Positions 1-6,541 of a stretch of 6,541 bases of DNA are shown piece after piece (position 1 is the stretch's first letter; every line of letters begins with the position of its first letter). This DNA is from Clostridiales bacterium. Lineage in GTDB: Bacteria > Bacillota > Clostridia > Lachnospirales > Lachnospiraceae. The translations under genes were made by a program, and so were the position numbers. The notes below the pieces were generated by a model, which was not told the DNA's origin, did not search any database, and saw only the letters and a program-made list of their open reading frames with translations. The stretch is from contig JAJQBM010000078.1 in NCBI GenBank assembly GCA_021203285.1, forward strand, positions 1 to 6,541, read 5' to 3'.

Positions 1-1619
1 GTATTTTGTCCCAGTACGATCGGGAGAGGATGGAGTCCAATCGGATGGAGCTTGCGCCGGGAGAGCGGGAGCAGGTGTTTTTACAGCGTTTTTATCTCTA
101 TCTGAACCTGACAAAGCCCTCCGACGCCCTGTATCTGACCTATGCGCGAATGGACGGGGGCGGCAAAGCGGTGCGGCCGTCCTACCTGATCGGCGTGCTG
201 CAAAAGATGTTTCCGAAACTGGCCGTGGAAGAAATCGCGGCGGACGCCTCCATGCCCTCGATGACGGCAAAGAGCAGCGTGGAGACCTACCTGCGCGGGC
301 TGACACTGATCGGAGATACGGATCAGGCGGGTCAGAATATGGAGGAATGGAAGGCTCTGCATCGCTGGTACATGGAAAACGGGGAGTATGCGCCGCGGAT
401 TCAGCGGATGTTTGAGGCACATTTTCAGGCGTACACGGGAGAATCTCTGGAGGCTGATCTCGCGCGGCTTTTGTACGGGACGGTGCTGGTCAATTCCGTG
501 ACCCGGCTGGAGCTCTATGCCCGGTGTGCGTTTGCGCATTTTCTGGAATACGGCCTGAAGCTGGCTGACCGCAGGGAGTTTACTTTTGAGAATCTGGATA
601 TGGGAACGATGTTTCACTCGATTCTCCAAAAATACTGTATCCGCCTCGAAAAAACCTCCAGATGGGATCAGGTCACCGAGACACAGCAGGATGAATTGTT
701 GCGTCAAGCCATGGAGGAGGCAGTGCTCGAGATGCCGAACGAATCCCTGCTGGAGTCCTCGCGCAGCGCTTATGTGCTGGAGCGGATTTACCGGATCATG
801 AAACGCAGTATCTGGGCTATGACCGAGCAGATTCGCCGCGGTGATTTCCGGCCGGAAGGATATGAGGTGGAGTTTTCCAGTGTGAGCAGGCTGACGCCCG
901 AAACGCTGATGCGGACGGTGGGAAGCGTGGACCGTCTGGATCTCTATGAGAACGAGAATAAGATTTATGTGAAGGTTGCCGATTACAAATCGGGAAACAC
1001 CAAATTTCAGCTTCTCTCCCTTTACTACGGGATGCAGCTTCAACTGGTGCTCTACCTGAACGCAGCGATGGAGAAAGTGAAGAAGGAGCATCCGGACAAG
1101 GAGGTCATTCCTGCCGGAATTTTTTACTACCATCTGGATGATCCGATGGTGGATGCGGACGGTGCCGATGAGGAAGAGATCGCGCAGAAGATATTAAACA
1201 GCCTGCGCCCGAACGGTCTGGTCAATCTGGAACCGGTTGTCTACCTGCATATGGACCGGGACCTTTTGAAAAACAAAAAATCCGATGTGATTCCCGTGGC
1301 ACTGAAAAATGACCGGACGCTCAGCAAAACCGGGACTTCCGCGGCTTCAACCGAAGATTTCGGGCATCTTGCGGATCATGTCAGTCGGTGTATTGCGGAT
1401 GAGGGACGGCAGATGCTGGAGGGTGACATCAGCGCAAAGCCGTACCGGCTGGCGGATCGGACCGGATGCGATTACTGCACATTCCGCGGCGTGTGCGGCT
1501 TTGACCGGAAGGTGAGCGGTTACGAGTACAAACAGGAAAAATATCTGAAGGATGAGGAAATCTGGGAACGACTGCGGGCGAAGGATGACGGTGAGTCATG
1601 GAAAGCCGGACAGAAATAA
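1..1619 (+). CDS. addB: AddB, ATP-dependent helicase/nuclease subunit B, 5'-truncated by window edge
   Basis: C-terminal half of AddB, the partner of AddA in the heterodimer that resects double-strand breaks for RecA-dependent repair. The reading frame is open at the left edge, so the TTG at 6 is probably an internal Leu codon rather than a start. Numbering from that codon, the nuclease domain shows H204 (GTMFHS), the VDRLD stretch with D309, the catalytic DYKSG at 326-330 and a Q346-x3-Y350 motif. The Fe-S cluster ligands are all present: C174 (YARCAF), then C488, C491 and C497 in a C-x2-C-x5-C arrangement. The gap of about 314 residues between the first and second cysteine fits the roughly 320 known for Bacillus AddB. 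Compared with a full-length protein of about 1,150 residues, some 600 N-terminal residues, including the helicase-like part, lie outside the window. It is followed directly by addA. The body looks intact, with no frameshift. Confidence 0.96.
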   Translation, partial: ILSQYDRERMESNRMELAPGEREQVFLQRFYLYLNLTKPSDALYLTYARMDGGGKAVRPSYLIGVLQKMFPKLAVEEIAADASMPSMTAKSSVETYLRGLTLIGDTDQAGQNMEEWKALHRWYMENGEYAPRIQRMFEAHFQAYTGESLEADLARLLYGTVLVNSVTRLELYARCAFAHFLEYGLKLADRREFTFENLDMGTMFHSILQKYCIRLEKTSRWDQVTETQQDELLRQAMEEAVLEMPNESLLESSRSAYVLERIYRIMKRSIWAMTEQIRRGDFRPEGYEVEFSSVSRLTPETLMRTVGSVDRLDLYENENKIYVKVADYKSGNTKFQLLSLYYGMQLQLVLYLNAAMEKVKKEHPDKEVIPAGIFYYHLDDPMVDADGADEEEIAQKILNSLRPNGLVNLEPVVYLHMDRDLLKNKKSDVIPVALKNDRTLSKTGTSAASTEDFGHLADHVSRCIADEGRQMLEGDISAKPYRLADRTGCDYCTFRGVCGFDRKVSGYEYKQEKYLKDEEIWERLRAKDDGESWKAGQK

Positions 1620-1643
1620 GGCAGAAACTTGGCTTAGAGAACC

Positions 1644-1653
1644 GGAAAGGCGG
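1644..1653 (+). promoter_or_regulatory. Shine-Dalgarno supporting the addA start at 1661
   Basis: The purine-rich stretch GGAAAGGCGG includes AGGCGG (1648-1653), one mismatch from AGGAGG, seven bases before the ATG at 1661. The upstream in-frame ATG at 1598 has only AAGGA (1581-1585) twelve bases away, which is a poorer site. The same ten bases precede the small gene at 6103. This decides my choice of the addA start, but the longer start is not excluded. Confidence 0.55.
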
Positions 1654-1660
1654 CAGTTTT

Positions 1661-4600
1661 ATGTCAGGAGGAGCAGACAGAGAGTCTGAAAAAAACAGAA
1701 TAGAGAAGGCTACCACAACGGAGGAGCCAGAGGTCAGGTGGACGCCGGAGCAGGAGCAGGTGATTTCTCTCAGAGACCGCAGCCTGCTTGTCTCCGCCGC
1801 GGCGGGTTCCGGGAAAACCGCGGTATTGGTACAGCGGATCATCTCCATGATCACAGACCCGGAGCGGCCGATGGATGTGGATGAGCTGCTGGTGGTGACT
1901 TTTACAAACGCGGCGGCGGCGGAGATGCGGGAGCGGGTTCTCGCGGCCATCGAGGCCGCGGTGGAGACGGATCCTTCCGATACCCATCTGCAGCGGCAGG
2001 TCTCGTTGATCCACAACGCGCAGATCACGACGATCGACAGCTTCTGCAAGCATGTTCTGCAGAATCATTTTTACAAAATCGGCTTAGAACCGGGATTTCG
2101 CATTGCGGATGAGGGGGAGTTAAAGCTGCTGCGGGAGGATGTGTGTGACCGGGTGTTGGAACGATTTTACGCGGAGCGCGATCCTGCGTTTCTCCGGTTT
2201 GCGGATAGTTACGCTTCCGCGAAGAGCGATCAGAAGATACGGGATATGGTGCTGCGGCTCTATGATTTTTCCCAGAGCTATCCGTGGCCGCAGGAGTGGC
2301 TGGAGTCCTGCGCGGGTCAGTATGAGGCGGACACGGCGGAAGCATTGGAAGAGAAAAAATGGATGCAGGATTTTCTCGCCTATCTCCAAATCCGGGTGGA
2401 GGAGATGGTCGGCCGGTATCGGAAGCTGTATGAGCTGACACTGGATACGGACGGCCCGCAGCACTATGAGGCTGTGGTTCGTGATGACCTTCGCCAACTG
2501 GAGGACTTGCTTCGCACTGTGGAAGGAGAAGAGGCAAGTGTCCGGGGCGAAGGGATCGGGCAGAAGGGCTCCCGGCTTGCCCGCTGGCAGGAAGCGCTGG
2601 ATGCAATAAAATTCAAAACGCTGCCCGGAGGCGGAAAGTACACGGGCAGTGAGGAGAAACGAACTGCGGTAAAGACGGCCCGGGATCAGATCAAGGCACA
2701 GATCAAAGGATTTCGTGAGAAATATTTTTCCGCAGAGACGGATGTTCAACTGGAACGGATGAAGAAAACCGGCGCGATGGTTCAGACGCTTGTCGCGGTG
2801 ACGGAGGCATTTTCGGCGGACTTTTCCGCGGAGAAGGCCGGGAAAAACATATTGGACTTTTCAGATCTGGAGCATATGGCGCTGCGGATTCTTGTGGATC
2901 CTGTGACGAAGCAGCCGACTGAGACAGCGGCGGAATACCGCGCGCATTTCCGGGAAATCATGATCGACGAGTATCAGGACAGCAACTATGTGCAGGAGGC
3001 GCTTCTGACGGCAGTTTCCGGCATTCCGGAGGAGCATGAAAATCTGTTTATGGTGGGGGATGTCAAACAGAGCATCTACCGCTTCCGTCTGGCGCGGCCG
3101 GAGTTGTTTATGGGAAAGTATGAGAGCTTTTCCGTCGATGACAGCAAAACCCAGCGGATTGATCTCCACAAAAATTTCCGCAGCCGGGGTGAGGTTGTGG
3201 ATGTGGTCAACGATATCTTTGCGCGGATCATGGGGCGCGACCTCGGCAATGTGGAATATGACGCGGACGCCGCGCTCTATATGGGAGGAAACTTTGCGGA
3301 GTATGAGGATCCGGACTGCTGCCGGCCGGAGTGTCTGCTGGTGGAGGAAAACCCGGCGGAGCGCAGCCGGAAGGTTACCGAGGCGAGGGCTGTGGCGCAG
3401 CGGATCCGCGAGATGATCCGGAACGGTGAGATTCCCGGAAAACAGTATAAAGATGTCGTGATTCTCCTTCGCTCACTTTCCGGATGGGCGGAAACATTCC
3501 AGTCGGTTTTTGAGCAGGAGGGGGTTCCGCTGCTGGTCCCCTCACAGACCGGATATTTCTCCGCGCAGGAGGTGCAGGGCATTCTTGCCATGCTGCGTGT
3601 GCTGGATAATCCCCGCCAGGATATCCCGCTTGTGACGGTGATGCGGTCGCCGATCGGGGATTTTTCCGGGGAAGAGCTGGCCGCGATTCGCCTGTATGAT
3701 GAAAAGCTGCCGTTTTTTTCTTGTGTTGAGAAAATCGGAAAATCGAATGTATCCGGTCGGCACGGGGAAGGTTCCGATGAGGAGGAAAGAGCTTCCGTCC
3801 CGGGAAGCGGGAAGAACTGGGCGGAAATATACCTGGATCTGCAAAAAAAGACGGAAGACTTTTGGCTGATGACAGAGTCGTTCCGCAGACGCGTTCCCTA
3901 CACGCCGATCCATTCTCTGATCCAGCAGATTTACGCTGAAACCGGTTATCGTGATTATGTGACGGCCATGGCTGCCGGAGAGCAGCGGCGCGCCAACCTC
4001 GACATGCTGCTGGAAAAGGCCATCGCCTATGAGCAGACGAGCTATCACGGTCTGTTTCACTTCATCCGCTACATCGACCGGCTGATGAAATACGATGTGG
4101 ATTACGGCGAGGCGGAGACCGTCAGCGAGCAGGAAAACGCGGTGCGCCTCATGACCATCCACAAGAGCAAGGGGCTGGAATTCCCAATTGTCGTTCTGGC
4201 CGGGATGGGAAAACAGTTTAATATGCAGGATGAGCGGGATCGGATGATTTTTCATCCGGAATACGGCATCGGCCTGAAATATTTCGATGCGGAGCGCCGG
4301 ACGAAACAGGACACCCTGATCCGTCAGGTCTTCGCGATTGAGACGAAAAAGGAAAACATGGGCGAGGAGCTTCGCATCCTCTATGTCGCGCTGACCCGTG
4401 CAAAGGAAAAGTTGATTCTGGCGGGGATGGAGCCGAAGAAGGATCTGCTGTCAGGCCGCAGGATGGAAGAGCCCTTTGAAAAGCTGGAATTTACACAGCG
4501 GCTGGATGCAAGCTGCTATTGGGACTGGGTTTTGCCGGCGCTTAAAAGCAGCGGCAGCTCCTGCCGGATTTGCCGGAGCGGGCTGGAGAAGCGCGTGGAG

Positions 4601-5449
4601 AGTGAACAGAGAAAGCAGGAGAGCATTCTTCTTGAAAAAGAAAGGGTCTGCGAGGAGCTGCGCAGTATCGACCCGGTGATCTATGAGAAAACGGCAGCGC
4701 GTCTTTCATGGGAATATCCGTATGAGGAGAGCGGTGTGCTGAAGCAGAAAGTGTCCGTATCGGAGATCAAGCACCGCGCAATGGAGGAAGCTGGGGCGCT
4801 GACGGAGGAGGACGGCGGGGAAAGCCTGTTTCCGGAGGAGATACCGGTTCCGTACATTCCGAAGTTTGTGCAGGCGCAGGAGGAGAATCTCGGCGCTCTG
4901 CGGGGAACCGCCGCTCATCGCTTCCTGGAGTGTCTGGATTTTGCGTCGATTCCGGATTCCTTTGCCGGTTCCGAACGGAACGCTGCCGGATGGAAAGCGG
5001 CAAACGCGTGGCTGGAAGCGCAAGCCGCAGGGTATGTCGCGTCGGGACGTATAAGAAAGGAGGAAGCGGCGCTCCTTATTCTGCATCAGATGGCGCGGTT
5101 TCTTACTTCCGGGCTCGCGGGAAGGATGAGAGAGGCGGCGGCCTGCGGGCGTTTGACGAAAGAGCAGCCGTTTGTGATGTCGCTGCCCGCAAAGCAGGTC
5201 TGGAACGGAGTGAATTCGGAGGAGACGGTTCTCGTGCAGGGCATTATCGATGTGTTCTGGGAGGAAGAGGATGGGATTGTGCTTCTGGATTACAAGACGG
5301 ATCGCGTGGAGCGCGCGCAGGAACTCGTGCAGCGCTATGAGGCACAGATGCGGCTTTATGCGGAAGCGCTGAACCGGCGATTTGCGGGGAAGCGGGTGAA
5401 GGAGACGCTGATTTATTCGTTTCGGTTGGATGAGGTGATTGTTGTTTAG
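1661..5449 (+). CDS. addA: AddA, ATP-dependent helicase/nuclease subunit A
   Basis: Complete AddA, the ATP-driven 3'-5' helicase and nuclease subunit of the AddAB complex (RecBCD counterpart in Firmicutes), acting on DNA ends in the cytoplasm. Numbered from the ATG at 1661 it has 1,262 residues; B. subtilis AddA has about 1,230. The superfamily 1 helicase motifs appear in order: Walker A AAAGSGKT at 46-53, TFTNAAAAEM at 80-89, TIDSFC at 124-129, Walker B IDEYQD at 435-440, VGDVKQSIYRFR at 465-476, KNFRSR at 504-509, MTIHKSKGLEF at 831-841, and YVALTRAKEK at 908-917. The C-terminal nuclease shows H1086 (GTAAHRF), D1197 (GIIDVF), the catalytic D1210-Y-K1212, and Q1229-x3-Y1233. An alternative in-frame ATG at 1598 would add 21 residues and overlap addB by 22 bases. 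I prefer 1661 for its better ribosome-binding site, and because the canonical WTPEQ helicase start still lies 26 residues further in. The function is secure; the exact start is not. Confidence 0.97.
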   Translation: MSGGADRESEKNRIEKATTTEEPEVRWTPEQEQVISLRDRSLLVSAAAGSGKTAVLVQRIISMITDPERPMDVDELLVVTFTNAAAAEMRERVLAAIEAAVETDPSDTHLQRQVSLIHNAQITTIDSFCKHVLQNHFYKIGLEPGFRIADEGELKLLREDVCDRVLERFYAERDPAFLRFADSYASAKSDQKIRDMVLRLYDFSQSYPWPQEWLESCAGQYEADTAEALEEKKWMQDFLAYLQIRVEEMVGRYRKLYELTLDTDGPQHYEAVVRDDLRQLEDLLRTVEGEEASVRGEGIGQKGSRLARWQEALDAIKFKTLPGGGKYTGSEEKRTAVKTARDQIKAQIKGFREKYFSAETDVQLERMKKTGAMVQTLVAVTEAFSADFSAEKAGKNILDFSDLEHMALRILVDPVTKQPTETAAEYRAHFREIMIDEYQDSNYVQEALLTAVSGIPEEHENLFMVGDVKQSIYRFRLARPELFMGKYESFSVDDSKTQRIDLHKNFRSRGEVVDVVNDIFARIMGRDLGNVEYDADAALYMGGNFAEYEDPDCCRPECLLVEENPAERSRKVTEARAVAQRIREMIRNGEIPGKQYKDVVILLRSLSGWAETFQSVFEQEGVPLLVPSQTGYFSAQEVQGILAMLRVLDNPRQDIPLVTVMRSPIGDFSGEELAAIRLYDEKLPFFSCVEKIGKSNVSGRHGEGSDEEERASVPGSGKNWAEIYLDLQKKTEDFWLMTESFRRRVPYTPIHSLIQQIYAETGYRDYVTAMAAGEQRRANLDMLLEKAIAYEQTSYHGLFHFIRYIDRLMKYDVDYGEAETVSEQENAVRLMTIHKSKGLEFPIVVLAGMGKQFNMQDERDRMIFHPEYGIGLKYFDAERRTKQDTLIRQVFAIETKKENMGEELRILYVALTRAKEKLILAGMEPKKDLLSGRRMEEPFEKLEFTQRLDASCYWDWVLPALKSSGSSCRICRSGLEKRVESEQRKQESILLEKERVCEELRSIDPVIYEKTAARLSWEYPYEESGVLKQKVSVSEIKHRAMEEAGALTEEDGGESLFPEEIPVPYIPKFVQAQEENLGALRGTAAHRFLECLDFASIPDSFAGSERNAAGWKAANAWLEAQAAGYVASGRIRKEEAALLILHQMARFLTSGLAGRMREAAACGRLTKEQPFVMSLPAKQVWNGVNSEETVLVQGIIDVFWEEEDGIVLLDYKTDRVERAQELVQRYEAQMRLYAEALNRRFAGKRVKETLIYSFRLDEVIVV

Positions 5450-5453
5450 GAGG
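5448..5453 (+). promoter_or_regulatory. Shine-Dalgarno of maf overlapping the addA stop codon
   Basis: A perfect AGGAGG begins at the second base of the addA TAG stop (5447-5449) and lies nine bases before the maf ATG at 5463. Ribosomes finishing addA sit on this site, so coupled translation of addA and maf is likely (inference). No promoter or terminator fits in the 13-base gap. Confidence 0.85.
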
Positions 5454-5462
5454 AAGTAAGTA

Positions 5463-6065
5463 ATGAGAATAATTTTGGCGTCTGCGTCGCCGAGGCGGCG
5501 GGAGCTGCTGGCGCGGCTGGGTATGGATTTTGAGGTGATTCCGTCGAAGGGCGAGGAGGTCATCACGAAGGAGATTCCGGCTGAGATCGTAACGGAGCTT
5601 GCAGTGCAGAAGGCGCAGGCGGTGGCAAAGCTGCTGAAGAACAGAGCAGAGGAGGATATTCTGCTTATCGGTGCGGACACGATTGTTGTAAACGAAGGAA
5701 AGATTCTTGGAAAGCCGGTGGACGAGGAGGATGCCTGCCGGATGCTTCGCGCCCTGTCCGGACGGACGCATCAGGTCTACACCGGTGTGTGCCTGATTTA
5801 TCGGTGCAGAGATGAGGAGCGGACGCATACATTTTATGAGAAAACAGATGTGGATTTTTTCCCGATGTCGGAGCAGGAGATCCGGGACTATGTGGCCACG
5901 GGAGACCCGATGGACAAGGCGGGCGCTTACGGTATTCAGGGCGTCTGCGGAAAGTTTATCCGCGGTATACAGGGCGATTATAACAATGTCGTCGGGCTGC
6001 CGATTGCAAGACTTTATCAGGAGTTGAAGGGTTTTTATTGCGCATATGGAAAAATACGGGCATAA
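5463..6065 (+). CDS. maf: Maf nucleoside triphosphate pyrophosphatase, dTTP/UTP (YhdE) type
   Basis: A 200-residue Maf-family protein of full length. The family hydrolyses nucleoside triphosphates to the monophosphate plus pyrophosphate, removing modified or surplus nucleotides; Maf overproduction blocks septation in B. subtilis. Visible motifs are SASPRR at 7-12 (phosphate-binding loop), GADTIVV at 70-76 with the probable catalytic D72, GKP at 83-85, the SGRTHQVYTG stretch at 99-108, DKAGAYGIQG at 151-160 and GDYNNVVGLP at 171-180. The GAYGIQG form matches the dTTP/UTP pyrophosphatases such as E. coli YhdE rather than the YceF (m7GTP) branch; this substrate assignment comes from motif resemblance only. 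The start at 5463 is set by a consensus Shine-Dalgarno nine bases upstream. The gene sits 13 bases after addA and probably belongs to the same transcript. It shows no truncation or odd residues. Confidence 0.96.
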   Translation: MRIILASASPRRRELLARLGMDFEVIPSKGEEVITKEIPAEIVTELAVQKAQAVAKLLKNRAEEDILLIGADTIVVNEGKILGKPVDEEDACRMLRALSGRTHQVYTGVCLIYRCRDEERTHTFYEKTDVDFFPMSEQEIRDYVATGDPMDKAGAYGIQGVCGKFIRGIQGDYNNVVGLPIARLYQELKGFYCAYGKIRA

Positions 6066-6084
6066 TCAACCCGAACAGGAAAGC

Positions 6085-6094
6085 GGAAAGGCGG
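6085..6094 (+). promoter_or_regulatory. Shine-Dalgarno of the 87-aa gene
   Basis: GGAAAGGCGG ends eight bases before the ATG at 6103 and is identical to the stretch before the preferred addA start. A nearer ATG at 6096 is in another frame and reaches a stop after six codons, so 6103 is the start. Confidence 0.6.
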
Positions 6095-6102
6095 AATGAG
6101 GC

Positions 6103-6366
6103 ATGGGCGAATATGATGATGTGGTGATCCGGACGTTTCTGGAGAAGCAGCTTCAACTGTTTCCGGAGGTTGTGGCGGAGACACCGGAGGAGGCCGAGGA
6201 GTTTCTGAATATCTGTATGGCGTCGGTCTGTCGGAATATCAAAGAGGTCAGGGAATGCTTTGACAGCTACGGCGCGGATATTTCCGGGATGAAAAAGGCG
6301 GATTTTGAGGCAGCGGAGGAGGTTTTCACACTTCCGGACGGACGGTATCTGGTGGTGCTGGCGTAA
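6103..6366 (+). CDS. Uncharacterised small acidic protein, 87 aa
   Basis: I do not recognise a characterised family and assign no function. The frame is complete, with a good ribosome-binding site and codon use like its neighbours (frequent G or C third positions), so I regard it as a real gene. The protein is rich in Glu and Asp, especially at 22-33 (acidic ETPEEAEEF core). It reads as mostly helical, and a short C-terminal segment (EVFTLPDGRYLVVLA, 73-87) looks like a beta-hairpin. It has three cysteines (38, 43, 52), not in a standard metal-binding spacing. There is no signal peptide or membrane segment, so it is probably cytoplasmic. It starts 37 bases after the maf stop with no terminator between, which suggests it is the last or a middle gene of an addB-addA-maf transcript. 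The conserved-looking block around ETPEEAEEFLN and the LPDGRYLVV end would be the best probes for homologues. Confidence 0.8.
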   Translation: MGEYDDVVIRTFLEKQLQLFPEVVAETPEEAEEFLNICMASVCRNIKEVRECFDSYGADISGMKKADFEAAEEVFTLPDGRYLVVLA

Positions 6367-6395
6367 GTACATTTCGGAAACCGATTACAGTGTAC
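6367..6395 (+). repeat. Small interrupted inverted repeat after the 87-aa gene
   Basis: GTACA (6367-6371) pairs with TGTAC (6391-6395), and inside it TCGG (6374-6377) pairs with CCGA (6381-6384) around an AAA loop. The two arms are separated by an uneven internal loop of two versus six bases. No run of T follows, so it is not a standard intrinsic terminator. It begins right after the stop codon at 6364-6366. The structure is short enough to have arisen by chance. Confidence 0.3.
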
Positions 6396-6399
6396 AGTG
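6386..6399 (+). repeat. Tandem 7-mer TACAGTG x2
   Basis: Two perfect adjacent copies of TACAGTG lie between the 87-aa gene and the next possible start, overlapping the right arm of the inverted repeat. They could be a protein-binding site or chance; nothing nearby decides. Confidence 0.35.
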
Positions 6400-6434
6400 A
6401 GAATGTGAGAAATCAGCAGGAGACGATATCAACC

Positions 6435-6541
6435 ATGCGAAAGATACATATGAAGCTTCTAAAAAGTGAGAGAGGACAGGTTGTAAAACCCGGCGGAACT
6501 CATCAGGGCAGTCCGGCAGGAAGGATACCCCGCACAGCCGC
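6435..6541 (+). CDS. Possible start of a further gene, 3'-truncated by window edge
   Basis: An ATG at 6435 opens a frame that stays free of stops to the right edge (35 full codons). AGGAG at 6418-6422 lies 12 bases upstream, a slightly long spacing. A second in-frame ATG is at 6450. The predicted peptide begins MRKIHMKLLKSERGQ and continues basic and rich in Gly and Pro. It matches no family I know. Against it: the first half uses codons that are rare in the neighbouring genes (ATA, CTA, AGA, GTA), and the opposite strand is also open from the edge back to a stop at 6385-6387. A short stop-free stretch in G+C-rich DNA is weak evidence, so this is only a candidate. Confidence 0.25.
   Translation, partial: MRKIHMKLLKSERGQVVKPGGTHQGSPAGRIPRTA

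Noticed and set aside
81..1133. A 350-codon open frame on the - strand across addB
   Set aside because: It lies wholly within addB, which has clear nuclease motifs. Its translation is rich in His, Leu, Arg and Gln with no domain, as expected for an antisense shadow in G+C-rich coding DNA.
3713..3719. A run of seven T inside addA as a frameshift or slippage site
   Set aside because: The frame continues intact with helicase motifs on both sides, and no alternative product is suggested.
4706..5680. A 324-codon open frame on the - strand across the addA-maf junction
   Set aside because: It crosses two secure genes, has no ribosome-binding site of note, and its translation resembles no protein. 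It is a shadow.
5244..6372. Further long - strand frames across maf and the 87-aa gene
   Set aside because: They are antisense to maf motifs and to a well-started small gene, and their compositions are Pro/Arg/His-rich without domains.
6373..6385. TTTCGGAAACCGA as an intrinsic terminator
   Set aside because: The stem is only four base pairs and no T run follows it.
6385..6435. A sigma-70-type promoter before 6435
   Set aside because: I looked for paired -35 and -10 boxes around TTACAG, GATATC and TACATA; none pairs at 16-18 bases with a convincing partner.
6385..6541. - strand open frame from the right edge to a stop at 6385-6387 (about 52 codons)
   Set aside because: It could be the end of a convergent gene, but it has no recognisable motif and no terminator hairpin with a T-tract behind it. 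It is too short to call and is kept only as an alternative in the tail finding.

Overview
The window holds an ordinary chromosomal DNA-repair and housekeeping cluster, all read on the + strand. It looks like a G+C-rich member of the Clostridia, probably Lachnospiraceae. That placement is inferred from three things: AddAB is present rather than RecBCD, the ribosome-binding sites are strong and purine-rich (Gram-positive style), and codons favour G or C in the third position. No marker gene fixes the taxon.

Layout: (1) From the left edge to 1619 is the C-terminal half of AddB, cut by the window edge. It carries the RecB-type nuclease domain and all four cysteines of the AddB iron-sulfur cluster. 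(2) From about 1661 (or 1598) to 5449 is a complete AddA, with a UvrD/Rep-type helicase and a C-terminal nuclease. (3) From 5463 to 6065 is maf, a nucleoside-triphosphate pyrophosphatase of the dTTP/UTP (YhdE-like) type; its Shine-Dalgarno overlaps the addA stop codon. (4) From 6103 to 6366 is an 87-residue acidic protein that I do not recognise. (5) From 6367 to 6541 is a poorer-coding tail with a small inverted repeat, a tandem 7-mer and an open frame that leaves the window.

AddA and AddB form one heterodimeric helicase-nuclease. It processes double-strand DNA ends for RecA loading, and each subunit supplies one nuclease site. Maf hydrolyses non-canonical or excess NTPs and is linked in the literature to division arrest. 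Tight spacing and the absence of any visible terminator suggest that addB, addA, maf and probably the 87-aa gene are co-transcribed.

I found no mobile element, CRISPR array, rRNA or tRNA gene, and no convincing new system. The least explained parts are the 87-aa protein and the sequence after it.
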